From an uncultured Elusimicrobiales bacterium (GTDB taxonomy: Bacteria > Elusimicrobiota > Elusimicrobia > Elusimicrobiales > Elusimicrobiaceae), in NCBI GenBank assembly GCA_944324115.1, contig CALUVB010000003.1, forward strand, positions 159,406-223,405: a DNA stretch of 64,000 bases, read 5' to 3'. The position numbers were made by a program, and so were the translations under genes. The notes under the pieces are model-generated. The model saw only the letters and a list, made by a program, of their open reading frames with translations, searched no databases and had not been told where the DNA came from. Numbering within the stretch: position 1 is the stretch's first letter; every line of letters begins with the position of its first letter. Positions 1-8,716 of the stretch are shown here, piece after piece.

Positions 1-1
1 T

Positions 2-1114
2 AAACAAAAAAATCTGACTGTATTGGAAAATCATGCCGCTGTGGATTTGCTCACGCTCTCTCACAGCTCTACAGATATTATGGACCGATATGCCCCGTTG
101 ACGTGTTTTGGCGCGTATGTATTGGATAATCAGAATGGCCAAGTGTGCGCCATAAAAGCTAAAAAAACCATATTAGCCTGCGGCGGCGTAGGACAGGTGT
201 ACCGCCATACCACCAATGCTGAACATGCTTATGGACATGGAATTGCGATGGCTTACCGGGTGGGGGCACGGGTGATGAATATGGAATTTATGCAATTCCA
301 CCCGACGGTATTTGCCAAAGGGAAAAGTTTTTTGATTTCGGAAGCACTGCGCGGAGAAGGCGCCGTATTGCGTAATGTGAAAGGGGAAGCTTTTATGCCA
401 CGCTACCACGCGCTAAAGGATTTGGCCCCGCGGGATATTGTAGCGCGCGCGATAGAAGAAGAACGTTTGAAGACGTCTCATGATTGTGTTTATCTAGACA
501 TTACGCATGAGCCGGCCCAGCATACGCGGGAGCGTTTCCCCGCGATTTATGAGACCTGCCTAAAAGAAGGCGTGGATATTACCCGCCAGCCGATACCGGT
601 GGTGCCTGCCGCCCATTATTTCTGCGGCGGCGTGTATGCTACGGCGCAAGGGCGTACAAATATTTTGCATTTAAATGCCATTGGGGAAACGGCTTGTACG
701 GGCTATCACGGCGCAAACCGCCTGGCCAGTACGTCATTGCTGGAAGCGGTGGCCACCGGTTATTTATGTGCCGGTGCAGATGTAGCCGACATACGCCAGC
801 AAACTTTCCGTTTGCCTGAACCCAAAGAATGGGTCGTGCCGCAAAAACAGCCGGATTTGAATTTGATAAAACAGGATTTGGCTACGCTTAAAAGCACTAT
901 GTGGAATTATGTCGGCTTGGTGCGCAGTGCAACGCATTTGGGCCGCGCCGAGAAAATCCTGCGGCATTTGCATAATGAAATTGACGCCTTCTATAAAGGC
1001 TATGCCTTGAATCAAGAATTGTTGGACTTGCGTAATGGCACGCAAACGGCGTTACTGATAGTCTATGCGGCGTTAAAAAACAAACACAGCATCGGCTGCC
1101 ATTTTATTCAATAA
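2..1114 (+). CDS. nadB: L-aspartate oxidase, C-terminal part (runs off the left edge)
   Basis: FAD-dependent oxidation of L-aspartate to iminoaspartate, the first step of de novo NAD synthesis, in the cytoplasm. The frame is open back to base 2 with no stop, so the gene begins upstream and about 370 C-terminal residues are present. NadB-like blocks are visible: ATGG-like ILACGGVGQVY, TTNAEHAYGHGIAMAYRVGA, MEFMQFHPT, SEALRGEGA, APRDIVARAI, VPAAHYFCGGV and GYHGANRLASTSLLEA. The order and the His/Arg residues of the substrate pocket match the fumarate reductase/NadB flavoprotein family; the HGANRLASTSLLEA block and the LAPRDIVARAI segment favour NadB over SdhA/FrdA. The C-terminus ends at SIGCHFIQ, slightly shorter than the E. 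coli enzyme, as is common in other phyla. No nadA or nadC lies downstream within the window. Confidence 0.93.
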   Translation, partial: KQKNLTVLENHAAVDLLTLSHSSTDIMDRYAPLTCFGAYVLDNQNGQVCAIKAKKTILACGGVGQVYRHTTNAEHAYGHGIAMAYRVGARVMNMEFMQFHPTVFAKGKSFLISEALRGEGAVLRNVKGEAFMPRYHALKDLAPRDIVARAIEEERLKTSHDCVYLDITHEPAQHTRERFPAIYETCLKEGVDITRQPIPVVPAAHYFCGGVYATAQGRTNILHLNAIGETACTGYHGANRLASTSLLEAVATGYLCAGADVADIRQQTFRLPEPKEWVVPQKQPDLNLIKQDLATLKSTMWNYVGLVRSATHLGRAEKILRHLHNEIDAFYKGYALNQELLDLRNGTQTALLIVYAALKNKHSIGCHFIQ

Positions 1115-1431
1115 TTGGAAGCTGTCTTATGCCGGGCTAAAAAGCGGCAAATCCGTTTCTGGCGCGTCTGAAAATGAAAGCAGTGTGTTGGAGAGAGTCC
1201 CGCATGTGGCTGCCTAGGATTATGAATCTTTTTGACAAACATTTCGGCGGCCTGTTGCTGCAGGAGCAGCGGCATAAGTGACGGGAGAGCATATGCCGCC
1301 GGCTTGCTGCGGCAGCCGGTACCGCATAAGACGATGATAAGCCGTATGTGGACCGTAATAGCCTAAAAGGCTCTGCCCGCCGTTTCCGCAGAAAGGCTGT
1401 GCGGGGAAGCAGTCTTAGCCCTTTTCTGCGG
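1115..1431. other. Intergenic region between nadB and the lipoprotein gene
   Basis: About 320 bases without a convincing reading frame on either strand. No clear rho-independent terminator follows nadB. The right end carries the promoter described at 1432-1460. I see no RNA gene or repeat here. Confidence 0.5.
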
Positions 1432-1460
1432 TTGACGCAAGGCTTTTGTTCTGATATGCT
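1432..1460 (+). promoter_or_regulatory. Sigma-70-type promoter for a leaderless transcript
   Basis: TTGACG (1432-1437), 17-bp spacer, TATGCT (1455-1460). Only 6 nt separate the -10 box from the ATG at 1467, so the predicted start of transcription falls on the A of the start codon. There is no Shine-Dalgarno sequence. This implies a leaderless mRNA. Confidence 0.65.
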
Positions 1461-1466
1461 GTAACC

Positions 1467-2042
1467 ATGAAACGTATCCCTCTTTTTCTGTTTTTGTGTT
1501 TGTTGGCGGGTGGTTGTGCCGGAGTAAGCGCCGGTTCAACTGCGCGCTATCGTGTCACGACGGAACGGGAAACCCCATATTATTTGGGAACTGACGCGGA
1601 AAAAGTGGAAGATACCTGCCCCGGACATGATATTTTGAAACAATATGCCTGTTCCCGCAAACAAGAAGACGGCTTTAGCTGTTTTGATGTATATTTGGCC
1701 CAGGGCAGCCCGGTAACCACCCAACGCTACAGCCTGCTGCAGGAAAGAATAGAACGTCAGCCCGTCAGTCCTCAACCCCAGTGTCCAGCCATGGAGCCTA
1801 CCTGTGAGGCTTTTTTGCAGGCGTTAAATTATAACCTGGAGTTTTCTTGGTATTTAGTTAATTTTCCCACTTCCTCTTTTCCCCAATGCCGTGAAACCTA
1901 CGACTGCAAACGGATAGACTGTTATCTTCCGCCCAATCCGGCCAGCGGAGTAAAAGATTCCACCTTGGTTTCCTGCGTGTATAAACGAAATCAGCTGTTC
2001 TTTGTCGGTTCGGAAGTCACTTGCCGGCATGTTGCCCGCTAA
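1467..2042 (+). CDS. Cys-rich putative lipoprotein of unknown function
   Basis: 191 residues. The N-terminus has a Lys/Arg start, a hydrophobic core and a lipobox-like LLAGGC near residue 17, so I predict a lipid-anchored envelope protein. The mature part has more than ten cysteines spread over the chain (for example CPGHDILKQYACSRK, CRETYDCKRIDCYLPP), which suggests disulfide bonding outside the cytoplasm. I do not recognise a family. It stands alone, between nadB and the giant PAS protein, with its own promoter and no ribosome-binding site. The start is fixed by the promoter position and the signal sequence. Confidence 0.75.
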   Translation: MKRIPLFLFLCLLAGGCAGVSAGSTARYRVTTERETPYYLGTDAEKVEDTCPGHDILKQYACSRKQEDGFSCFDVYLAQGSPVTTQRYSLLQERIERQPVSPQPQCPAMEPTCEAFLQALNYNLEFSWYLVNFPTSSFPQCRETYDCKRIDCYLPPNPASGVKDSTLVSCVYKRNQLFFVGSEVTCRHVAR

Positions 2043-2111
2043 GCTGTTTCTCTGTTTGCCTGTGTAAAATTTGAGAAAAATCCTGTGCTGGGTTTCGTCT
2101 TAGTTTTTCCC

Positions 2112-2140
2112 TTGCAAGAAAAGCGGGAATTTATTAGCAT
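2112..2140 (+). promoter_or_regulatory. Possible promoter of the PAS-repeat protein gene
   Basis: TTGCAA (2112-2117), 17-bp spacer, TAGCAT (2135-2140). The -10 box is weak. Transcription would start about 45 nt before the ATG at 2192, which is preceded by a GAGG ribosome-binding site at 2181. Confidence 0.35.
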
Positions 2141-2191
2141 ATAGAAAACACGGCTCATTGGGCCGCGACTACGCGCGCGCGAGGAAATAAT

Positions 2192-5100
2192 ATGGCAAAT
2201 AAATTCTTTTCTTTTTTCTCTAAAAATGAAAATACTTCACAATTTTTTCAGCAATTACAGGCGTGGCTGGATTTACTGCCCTGTGCCGCTTGTATTTTAA
2301 ATGAAAAGGGAGAGGTTTTGTTTGCTAATGAACGTATGGGGGCTGTGTCCGGTTTTGGCGCACAGGCATTGAAAGGGCAAAACCTTTCTAAATATGGGCT
2401 AACCTTACCGGAAATACAGAATTTACTGGATAAAAAAGGCCCCGCCTCTTTAATGAAAGAGCTGGTAACTAAGAATATGGAATCCGTTTACATGAATGTG
2501 AGCGCTTCCCGTTTGCCCGACACCCCATACAGCATTGTGACGTTTGATGCTGCTCCGCAATACCGGCAGCTGTTCAAAGAGAAAAATTTTCTCAAATCCA
2601 TTGTGGACAATTATCCTTTTGCCATTACCGTGCAAGACCGAAAAGGCGTTTGTGTGGTGTGGAATGAAAAAGCGGAAAAAATGTTTGGACAACCTGCTGC
2701 GGCGGCGCTTGGACATAAGATAAGCCAATTGCTCCCGGAACAGATGCGCGGCGCATTGGACGTGTTGGATAAGGAAGTAAAAGATAAAAAACAGAACCGC
2801 TCCGGGCAACACATGAGTTTTAAGAACGCCCGCGGCCGGGAAACTATTTTATCCGTTACCAAAGTGCCTACTTTTGACACCTCGGGAGAAGTGTTGACGA
2901 TACTGACTGTATATGAAGATATCACCGCCCGTAGGGCTCAAGAAGAAGATTTGTTGCAAACCCGCAATTTATTGCAGGCTATTTTGGACAATGTCCCTTT
3001 GGGCATTTATACCCGCACCATTGACGGCGTGATGACTTTCTTCAATAAACAAAGCCAAACCGTATTTGCGGAGACAGAGCCCAAATATGCCAATGCCCCT
3101 CACCCTAAACAAAATGCTGCTATTGTACGTCAATATGCAGACCGGGAGCGCCAAATTTTGGAAGAAGGTAAAATGCGGGAATACCCCGATGAAATTTATC
3201 TCAGCCGCGACGGCCGGGAAAAAATTATTCATATGATTAAAGTGCCGCTGCGTCATGCTGGGCCGGATCCGCTGGTGCTCAGTATTGTGGAAGACGTTAC
3301 CAAACGCAGAGAACAAGAACGCGAAATTATTAAAGCCAACAGTTTTCTTTCCGCCATCGTAGAAAATGCCCCTATTGGGTTGTATGCGCGTACTAAAGAA
3401 GGGAAAATGCTGCTGCGCAATAAGAAATGTGAACAGATTTTTGGTACTTCGGGCAATCATTTTGACGATCAAGGTTCACTGCCTCATGAAACCAAAGAAC
3501 AGGTCAGCGGATATTTAAACCGCGAGGCACAGGTGCTGGAATTGGGAAAACCTATGGAAATTCCGGAAGAACCCTATGTGACTGAAGACGGCAAACACCT
3601 GCTGCTGAATATGGTCAAAGTGCCGGTTTCCGACGCGGAAGGAAACCCGGAATTTGTAATTACGATGGTGGAAGACGTGACGGAGAAAAAGGAGCAGGAG
3701 CGGCGCTTGGTGGAGGCCAAAAACTTCCAACAGGCGATTTTGGACAATGCTCCATTGGCCATTTATGCGCGTGGCGTGGGTCAAGCTGCTTCTTTCGTCA
3801 ACCGAAAAGCGCTGGAAATGTTCCCGCAAGAATATATCTATAAAGAAGAAAATGATTTCTACGGGGAAAGAGAGAAAGAGCTTTTCCGCCAAGGAAAGAT
3901 TGTAGATATCCCAGAAGAAGAATATATTACCAAAAAAGGCACCAAAATTTTGCTGCACTTAATTAAAGCGCCGATTTATGATAAAGAAGGCAAACCGCTG
4001 ATGATGCTTTCTATCGCAGAAGATATCACCGATAAACGCGATAAGGAGCGCAAGTTGACTGAAGCGCAGAATTTGCAGCAGAGCATTTTGGATAATGCCC
4101 CGGTGGCTATTTACGCCTATGATGTAAACCATCGGATTTGTTTCTATAACAAAGAAGCGGACCATTTGTTCCCTGGGGAATTAAACTCACCAGACGATTC
4201 CAATGGCTATAACCTCAGAGAAGAAGAAATTTTTAAACATGGCAAAATTGTGGAAATAGCGGAAGAAGAATATCAGCGCAAAGACGGCAAAAAAATATTG
4301 TTGCACCTGACAAAAGCGCCGGTGTTTGATTCCGAAGGCAAACCGTTGATGGTATTGACTATAGCAAATGATATCACGCAGAAAAAGCAACAGGAAATAG
4401 AAATACGCGAGTCTAAAAACTTCCTGCAAAATGTGGTGGATAACTTGCCTATTGCTTTATCGGTGAAACGTTCCGACGGGGAATATATCGTATGGAATAA
4501 AAAGAGCGAAGACCTGTTTGGCGTCTTGGCAAAAGACGTTATAGGGAAGGATAATTACCGTACGGATATTACCAAAGAGCAGGCAGAATTTATGCGTGAG
4601 TCTGACAATAAAGTGTTTGAAAGCCGGCGCGAACTCAATATAGCGCAGGAATTAATTTCCACACCTACGGAAGGGGTGAAAATTATGCATACGGTCAAGA
4701 CGCCCCTTTATAAAGCAGACGGCACGCCGGACTATTTGCTTAATGTTTCGGAAGATATTACTGCCAAGACAAAAATGGAAAAACAAATCCGGGAGGCCGG
4801 CGAAAAGAATTCTCTGTTGGTGGAAAACGCAAGAGAAGGCATTTTAATCTTGGAAGATTACAAGGTGATTTATGCCAACCGCGCCGCCTGCCGGGCATTG
4901 GGTTATGAAACGGTGGAGGAAATTGTGCGCCGGCCGCTGTTGGATTTTGTTGCAGCGGACCATCAAATATTCGCCAAAGACAAATATGAGTCTGTCATCA
5001 ATGGCTTAGAAGGCTCCGCCGACCCGGTGCAGCTGCATTTGGTTAAAAAATCAGGAGCTTTGGCTGAAGTGGAATTTGCGGCTATGGCTTCTAAGTATTT

Positions 5101-7579
5101 GGGGCGGCGTATAGTCATTGTATTTCTGCGTGACGTAACAGCAGTAAATAAGACGATGCGTGATGTGCGCGGCGAACGGGAGAAATTTAAAAATGTATTT
5201 GAAAAGGGCCTGCTGCCGGCATTCATCTTAAATCACAAAGGGTACATTAATGTGATGAATAAAGCGGCCCGGGATATGTTCCGTTTTGATGAACATGACC
5301 GCAACTTTTATCGTAACGTATATATCCGCCCTGCGCTGACGCTGGAAGTGCGCCGCAAGCTGCGCCGCGGAGAAAGTGCGTATATGGACTATTTGTTTGA
5401 CTTTGATAAAGCTACGGCCAAATTCCCGGGGCGTATCCACGGAAAAGGCACCATGATGTTGCATGTGACGCTGGAGCCTTTCAACCGCAGAGATTGCCAA
5501 GATGGTACGGTAGAGGCGGATTATTTGGTTACGTTGGACCGTAGGGAGCGTGCCAACGGCCTCAATGGAGCTGCGCCTGTTATTAGACTCAAATCGCCCG
5601 CACCAAAAGCGCCGCGCCCGCCCCAGCCGCCGGCCGCCGTATTACTGCCCAATACGGAGCCTTATGTTATTTGCTCCTCTAAGTTTAAAATTACTTCTTG
5701 CAACGATTTATTCTGTTCTTTGTGTCAGCTGGGGCAAGAAGAACTCAAAGGACAGCCTTTGGTGAAATTATTCAGCCCTGACAGCATAGGACTGCTGATG
5801 GCGGATTTTAAGACGTTGGAGCAAAAAGGAGATATAGAAAACAGAGAGTATCGCATCTGTTTGGCCAGCGGGTTGGAGATGTCTCCCGTGCGCGTAAATG
5901 CGCTGCGGGCCCAAAACGGAAGCTATGTGTTTATTTTCCGTAATATGGCTTTGCAAAAGCAAATTATGTCTATCTTGCAGGAACGTTCTGCCCAGCTCAA
6001 CGCGTTGCTGGAAGCGACAGACGGGGCCGTTTTCTCCGTGAAATACGAAGACGGAAAATTTGGCCGTATAGAGCAAGCCAATAAATTCTTGGCCCAGTTG
6101 ATTGGTTATTCTCATGATGAGCTGACCGCCATGCCGTTTAAACAGTTGTTTACAGACCCTGACGGCAAGAATAAAGAAGAATTGGCGGAAACGTTTAAAC
6201 GCGCCGCCAGTATGTTGGAGGAAAAGGGCCGCGCTTCATTTGGAGCTGTATTGTTTACCAAAGATAAACGCCGTATTGAAACTTCTATCACGCTGACGCC
6301 GCTGGATATCCCGGGTAAAAATGCCGTGTTGGCTCTGGTGACGGATTTGTCTTCTTTGCTGGAGCGCATTTCCCATAATTCCAGGGAAGCGCTGGAGCTG
6401 CGCAGCGTGAGGCAATCTTTGCCAGGACTGTATTTGAAAACGGATACGGAAGGATTGGTGCTGGAGGTGTCTTCCAATTTGCCTTATTTGACGGAAAAAG
6501 AAGCGGAGGATTTGTTTTTAGGCAAACGCCCGAATCAATATTGGCCGGAAGATGCCGCCTCAAAAGAAGTATTTGCCATAAAAGAAGCTATTAGTATCAA
6601 TATTAATACGACGTTTGAGTTTGACTGGGAATACGGCGGCAAACGTCATTTCTTTGAGGCTGTTTGTACGCCTATTGCAGAACGGGAAGAAGTGGTGATC
6701 TGGGTGCGTGATGTAACAGAACGCCAAACCCATGAACGCCACATTCGTCAACTCTATGATATCAGCAATGAAAATAAGTCCACCATTACGCAGCAGGTGG
6801 ATAAAATACTGGATTTCGGGAAAAAAGTATTTCAGGCAGATGTTGGCATTGTTTTGCGCTTCCGGGAATCTAACCAAGACGAGCAAACAGTGGTATATGC
6901 CACCCCGAATCCTTTCAATATTGAACGTTATATGGTGTTCCCTGTAGAAGAATGTTTATTTGATGTGCGTGATGACAATGTGGTCGTGTTTGCGGATTTG
7001 GCCAATACGAATTGCAAACGTTGCATTCACAAAGAGAAAAACTTCGGCTCTTTGATTGCGGCTCCTTTGTATGTGGGCGGCAAAGTGGCGGGCGCTTTGT
7101 GCTTTGCTTCCCGCGCACCCAAAGCCCATTTCGTGGAAGGAGCGGAGGAACTGATAGGCATCATGTCCCGTATTTTAAGTCTGCGCATTGAGCTGCGCGA
7201 AGCCAGCAAAACGCTGGGCGAATCAGCACAGAGTTTTATCCGTACGCTGGAATATGTGGATTTGCCGGCCGTAGTGCTGGATTTGCAATACCGTGTCAAA
7301 TATGCCAATGAAGTGTTTTTGCTCTCTACGGGCCGGCGGAGACAGACGGCGGAGAACAGAGAATTCTTTGATGAATTTATCCGTCTTTCTGACGGCGGCC
7401 GCCGTGCGTTTGAAACAGCCAGCAAAAATGCTTCAGGAAATGCTTTCCAAGTAAAATTAGACTTGGTAGATGAAATGGGCAAATATACGGCAACCAGCTG
7501 GGACGTATTCCTCATCAAAGATATTAAAGGAGAAGTGGAGGGATATGGATTGATTGGCGTGCGCCATAAAATGGCGTAA
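2192..7579 (+). CDS. Giant soluble multi-PAS/GAF sensory protein without an output domain
   Basis: 1795 residues, no signal peptide and no membrane segment, so probably cytoplasmic. By eye I count 13 PAS domains starting near residues 23, 130, 260, 383, 510, 627, 742, 872, 998, 1155, 1269, 1403 and 1683, and one GAF domain at about 1530-1666 between the last two PAS units. Units 3-6 are close internal duplicates: each opens with an ILDNAPxxIYAR-like helix and ends with EDITxKRxxE-like PAC segments. No His-kinase core (H-box, N/G boxes), GGDEF, EAL, receiver, PP2C or methyl-accepting region is present; the protein ends just after the last PAS domain. The GAF domain carries three cysteines (EECLFD, NCKRC). 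The gene is monocistronic, with a GAGG ribosome-binding site and a strong terminator. It could be a scaffold or ligand-sensing partner acting on another protein. The signal sensed is unknown. Confidence 0.9.
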   Translation: MANKFFSFFSKNENTSQFFQQLQAWLDLLPCAACILNEKGEVLFANERMGAVSGFGAQALKGQNLSKYGLTLPEIQNLLDKKGPASLMKELVTKNMESVYMNVSASRLPDTPYSIVTFDAAPQYRQLFKEKNFLKSIVDNYPFAITVQDRKGVCVVWNEKAEKMFGQPAAAALGHKISQLLPEQMRGALDVLDKEVKDKKQNRSGQHMSFKNARGRETILSVTKVPTFDTSGEVLTILTVYEDITARRAQEEDLLQTRNLLQAILDNVPLGIYTRTIDGVMTFFNKQSQTVFAETEPKYANAPHPKQNAAIVRQYADRERQILEEGKMREYPDEIYLSRDGREKIIHMIKVPLRHAGPDPLVLSIVEDVTKRREQEREIIKANSFLSAIVENAPIGLYARTKEGKMLLRNKKCEQIFGTSGNHFDDQGSLPHETKEQVSGYLNREAQVLELGKPMEIPEEPYVTEDGKHLLLNMVKVPVSDAEGNPEFVITMVEDVTEKKEQERRLVEAKNFQQAILDNAPLAIYARGVGQAASFVNRKALEMFPQEYIYKEENDFYGEREKELFRQGKIVDIPEEEYITKKGTKILLHLIKAPIYDKEGKPLMMLSIAEDITDKRDKERKLTEAQNLQQSILDNAPVAIYAYDVNHRICFYNKEADHLFPGELNSPDDSNGYNLREEEIFKHGKIVEIAEEEYQRKDGKKILLHLTKAPVFDSEGKPLMVLTIANDITQKKQQEIEIRESKNFLQNVVDNLPIALSVKRSDGEYIVWNKKSEDLFGVLAKDVIGKDNYRTDITKEQAEFMRESDNKVFESRRELNIAQELISTPTEGVKIMHTVKTPLYKADGTPDYLLNVSEDITAKTKMEKQIREAGEKNSLLVENAREGILILEDYKVIYANRAACRALGYETVEEIVRRPLLDFVAADHQIFAKDKYESVINGLEGSADPVQLHLVKKSGALAEVEFAAMASKYLGRRIVIVFLRDVTAVNKTMRDVRGEREKFKNVFEKGLLPAFILNHKGYINVMNKAARDMFRFDEHDRNFYRNVYIRPALTLEVRRKLRRGESAYMDYLFDFDKATAKFPGRIHGKGTMMLHVTLEPFNRRDCQDGTVEADYLVTLDRRERANGLNGAAPVIRLKSPAPKAPRPPQPPAAVLLPNTEPYVICSSKFKITSCNDLFCSLCQLGQEELKGQPLVKLFSPDSIGLLMADFKTLEQKGDIENREYRICLASGLEMSPVRVNALRAQNGSYVFIFRNMALQKQIMSILQERSAQLNALLEATDGAVFSVKYEDGKFGRIEQANKFLAQLIGYSHDELTAMPFKQLFTDPDGKNKEELAETFKRAASMLEEKGRASFGAVLFTKDKRRIETSITLTPLDIPGKNAVLALVTDLSSLLERISHNSREALELRSVRQSLPGLYLKTDTEGLVLEVSSNLPYLTEKEAEDLFLGKRPNQYWPEDAASKEVFAIKEAISININTTFEFDWEYGGKRHFFEAVCTPIAEREEVVIWVRDVTERQTHERHIRQLYDISNENKSTITQQVDKILDFGKKVFQADVGIVLRFRESNQDEQTVVYATPNPFNIERYMVFPVEECLFDVRDDNVVVFADLANTNCKRCIHKEKNFGSLIAAPLYVGGKVAGALCFASRAPKAHFVEGAEELIGIMSRILSLRIELREASKTLGESAQSFIRTLEYVDLPAVVLDLQYRVKYANEVFLLSTGRRRQTAENREFFDEFIRLSDGGRRAFETASKNASGNAFQVKLDLVDEMGKYTATSWDVFLIKDIKGEVEGYGLIGVRHKMA

Positions 7580-7600
7580 TTGCTGCCTCTGGTATGTTAG

Positions 7601-7636
7601 ATACAGCGGACAAGAAATCTTGTCCGCTGTATTTTT
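7601..7636 (+). terminator. Rho-independent terminator of the PAS-protein gene
   Basis: Perfect 14-bp stem (7601-7614 with 7619-7632), AAAT loop, followed by a T run. It lies 21 bases after the stop codon. Confidence 0.9.
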
Positions 7637-7806
7637 GGGATACACTATGATGGGCAACGTAACGTTCTGCGCAAAAGAAGGCGTCTTTGGGAGTGCTTTG
7701 GCGGAGGCGTGTCCCGTGTATATTGTAATGGGGAAAAACGTCTGTATGTGCAGGAATGTAGTGTAAGAACGTGCCGGCGGAAAATATGGTGTTTGGGTGC
7801 TGCGTC

Positions 7807-7845
7807 AATAAAAATCCCGCTCCGGGATCATAACGGAGCGGGATT
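7807..7845 (-). terminator. Rho-independent terminator of the FKBP gene
   Basis: 12-bp stem (7813-7824 with 7834-7845), 9-nt loop. On the minus strand it is followed by a T-rich tract (bases 7807-7814). It faces the terminator at 7601-7636, so the 7637-7806 gap between the convergent genes holds only these signals. Confidence 0.85.
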
Positions 7846-7860
7846 AACGGCACAGCTTGT

Positions 7861-8277
7861 TTAATTGATTTCTTTTATTTCAACTTCAAAAGTTAAATCT
7901 TTTCCAGCCAGCGGGTGATTAAAGTCTAAGGTAATTTCTTTGTCAGAGATTTCTTTTACAATAGCCCGGAAAGTGTGCCCTTCATTACTGGCGCCTACCA
8001 TATCGCCCACTTTAAGCTGTTCGGCGTTCATGATAGCTTCTTTGGGTACTCGTTTAATTGCTTCCTGCAGTACCGGGCCATACGCTTTTTCCGCTTTGAT
8101 TTTTACGGTTTTTTTCTCACCGATATTCATTTTTTCTAATTCTTCTTCTAAACCTTGTATAATTTGCCTGGCCCCATGGGTATATTCCAACGGGCCGCGT
8201 CCGGCGGAAGTATCCTGCACTTTCCCTTCTACGGTAAGCGTATAATCAAATTTTACTTTGGAACCTTGTTTAATCAT
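7861..8277 (-). CDS. FKBP-type peptidyl-prolyl cis-trans isomerase (SlyD-like)
   Basis: 138 residues. It catalyses prolyl isomerisation and probably acts as a folding chaperone in the cytoplasm, since no signal peptide is present. The FKBP core is seen at GSKVKFDYTLTVEGKV, the IQGLEEEL helix region and the closing DFNHPLAGKDLTFEVEI strand typical of SlyD/FkpA-like proteins. The insert-in-flap domain expected in SlyD lies at about residues 70-125 (AYGPVLQEAIKRVPKE through EITLDFNHP). The His-rich metal-binding tail of E. coli SlyD is missing. A strong AAGGAG ribosome-binding site lies just upstream. It is a single-gene unit with its own terminator. Confidence 0.9.
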   Translation of the reverse strand: MIKQGSKVKFDYTLTVEGKVQDTSAGRGPLEYTHGARQIIQGLEEELEKMNIGEKKTVKIKAEKAYGPVLQEAIKRVPKEAIMNAEQLKVGDMVGASNEGHTFRAIVKEISDKEITLDFNHPLAGKDLTFEVEIKEIN

Positions 8278-8290
8278 TTCTGTCTCCTTT

Positions 8291-8670
8291 TGCCGCAGGT
8301 AATCCCGGGACTGCTTTTATTGTAACATTTCCGTTTCTGCTTGTGGGAATTGGCTTGTTTGAAATCATGGAAAGACCCTCGCCCGGGGAAGGGCGGGGGA
8401 GGCTCAACATGTTGGGCTTGGGGGACAAAACGCTATCCCCAAAACCTGCTCCGTTTATCGTATTTTTTCACTTTCAGCGGAGTTTGGCAAGGCGTAAAAA
8501 GGGCTAAATGGGTAGGAATAGAGGGTGCGGTTGTTTGCTGTTTCGGTTCTTCAAATAAAAGAAAAAGACAATAAGATGACAGATGGTTTAGGGGTGTTTC
8601 TGTTTTCCAAGGGACAGAAAGGGATAATCAAAGCGCAGGTGACTTTGGGGGTTGCTTTGGACAACGGAAA
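8291..8670. other. Intergenic region between the FKBP gene and guaC
   Basis: About 380 bases. A 77-codon frame at 8341-8574 exists, but it is Gly/Trp/Lys-rich without a ribosome-binding site or family resemblance, and I regard it as noncoding. G-runs and C-runs (8387-8400, 8431-8440) give it an unusual look, but I see no defined element. Confidence 0.4.
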
Positions 8671-8704
8671 ATAAAAAGACGCCGCTTAAAAAGGCGGCGT
8701 CTTT
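8671..8704 (-). terminator. Rho-independent terminator of guaC
   Basis: 11-bp stem (8675-8685 with 8694-8704), 8-nt loop. On the minus strand it is followed by a T run (plus-strand A-tract at 8673-8677). It sits 13 bases after the guaC stop. Confidence 0.88.
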
Positions 8705-8716
8705 CCTATAAACATT

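Noticed and set aside
2450..7657. Many long minus-strand frames antisense to the giant PAS gene (for example 2969-3472, 3515-3958)
   Set aside because: They reflect codon periodicity of the sense gene; none has a start signal or recognisable protein pattern.
8341..8574. 77-codon plus-strand frame between FKBP and guaC
   Set aside because: No ribosome-binding site, odd composition and no family pattern.
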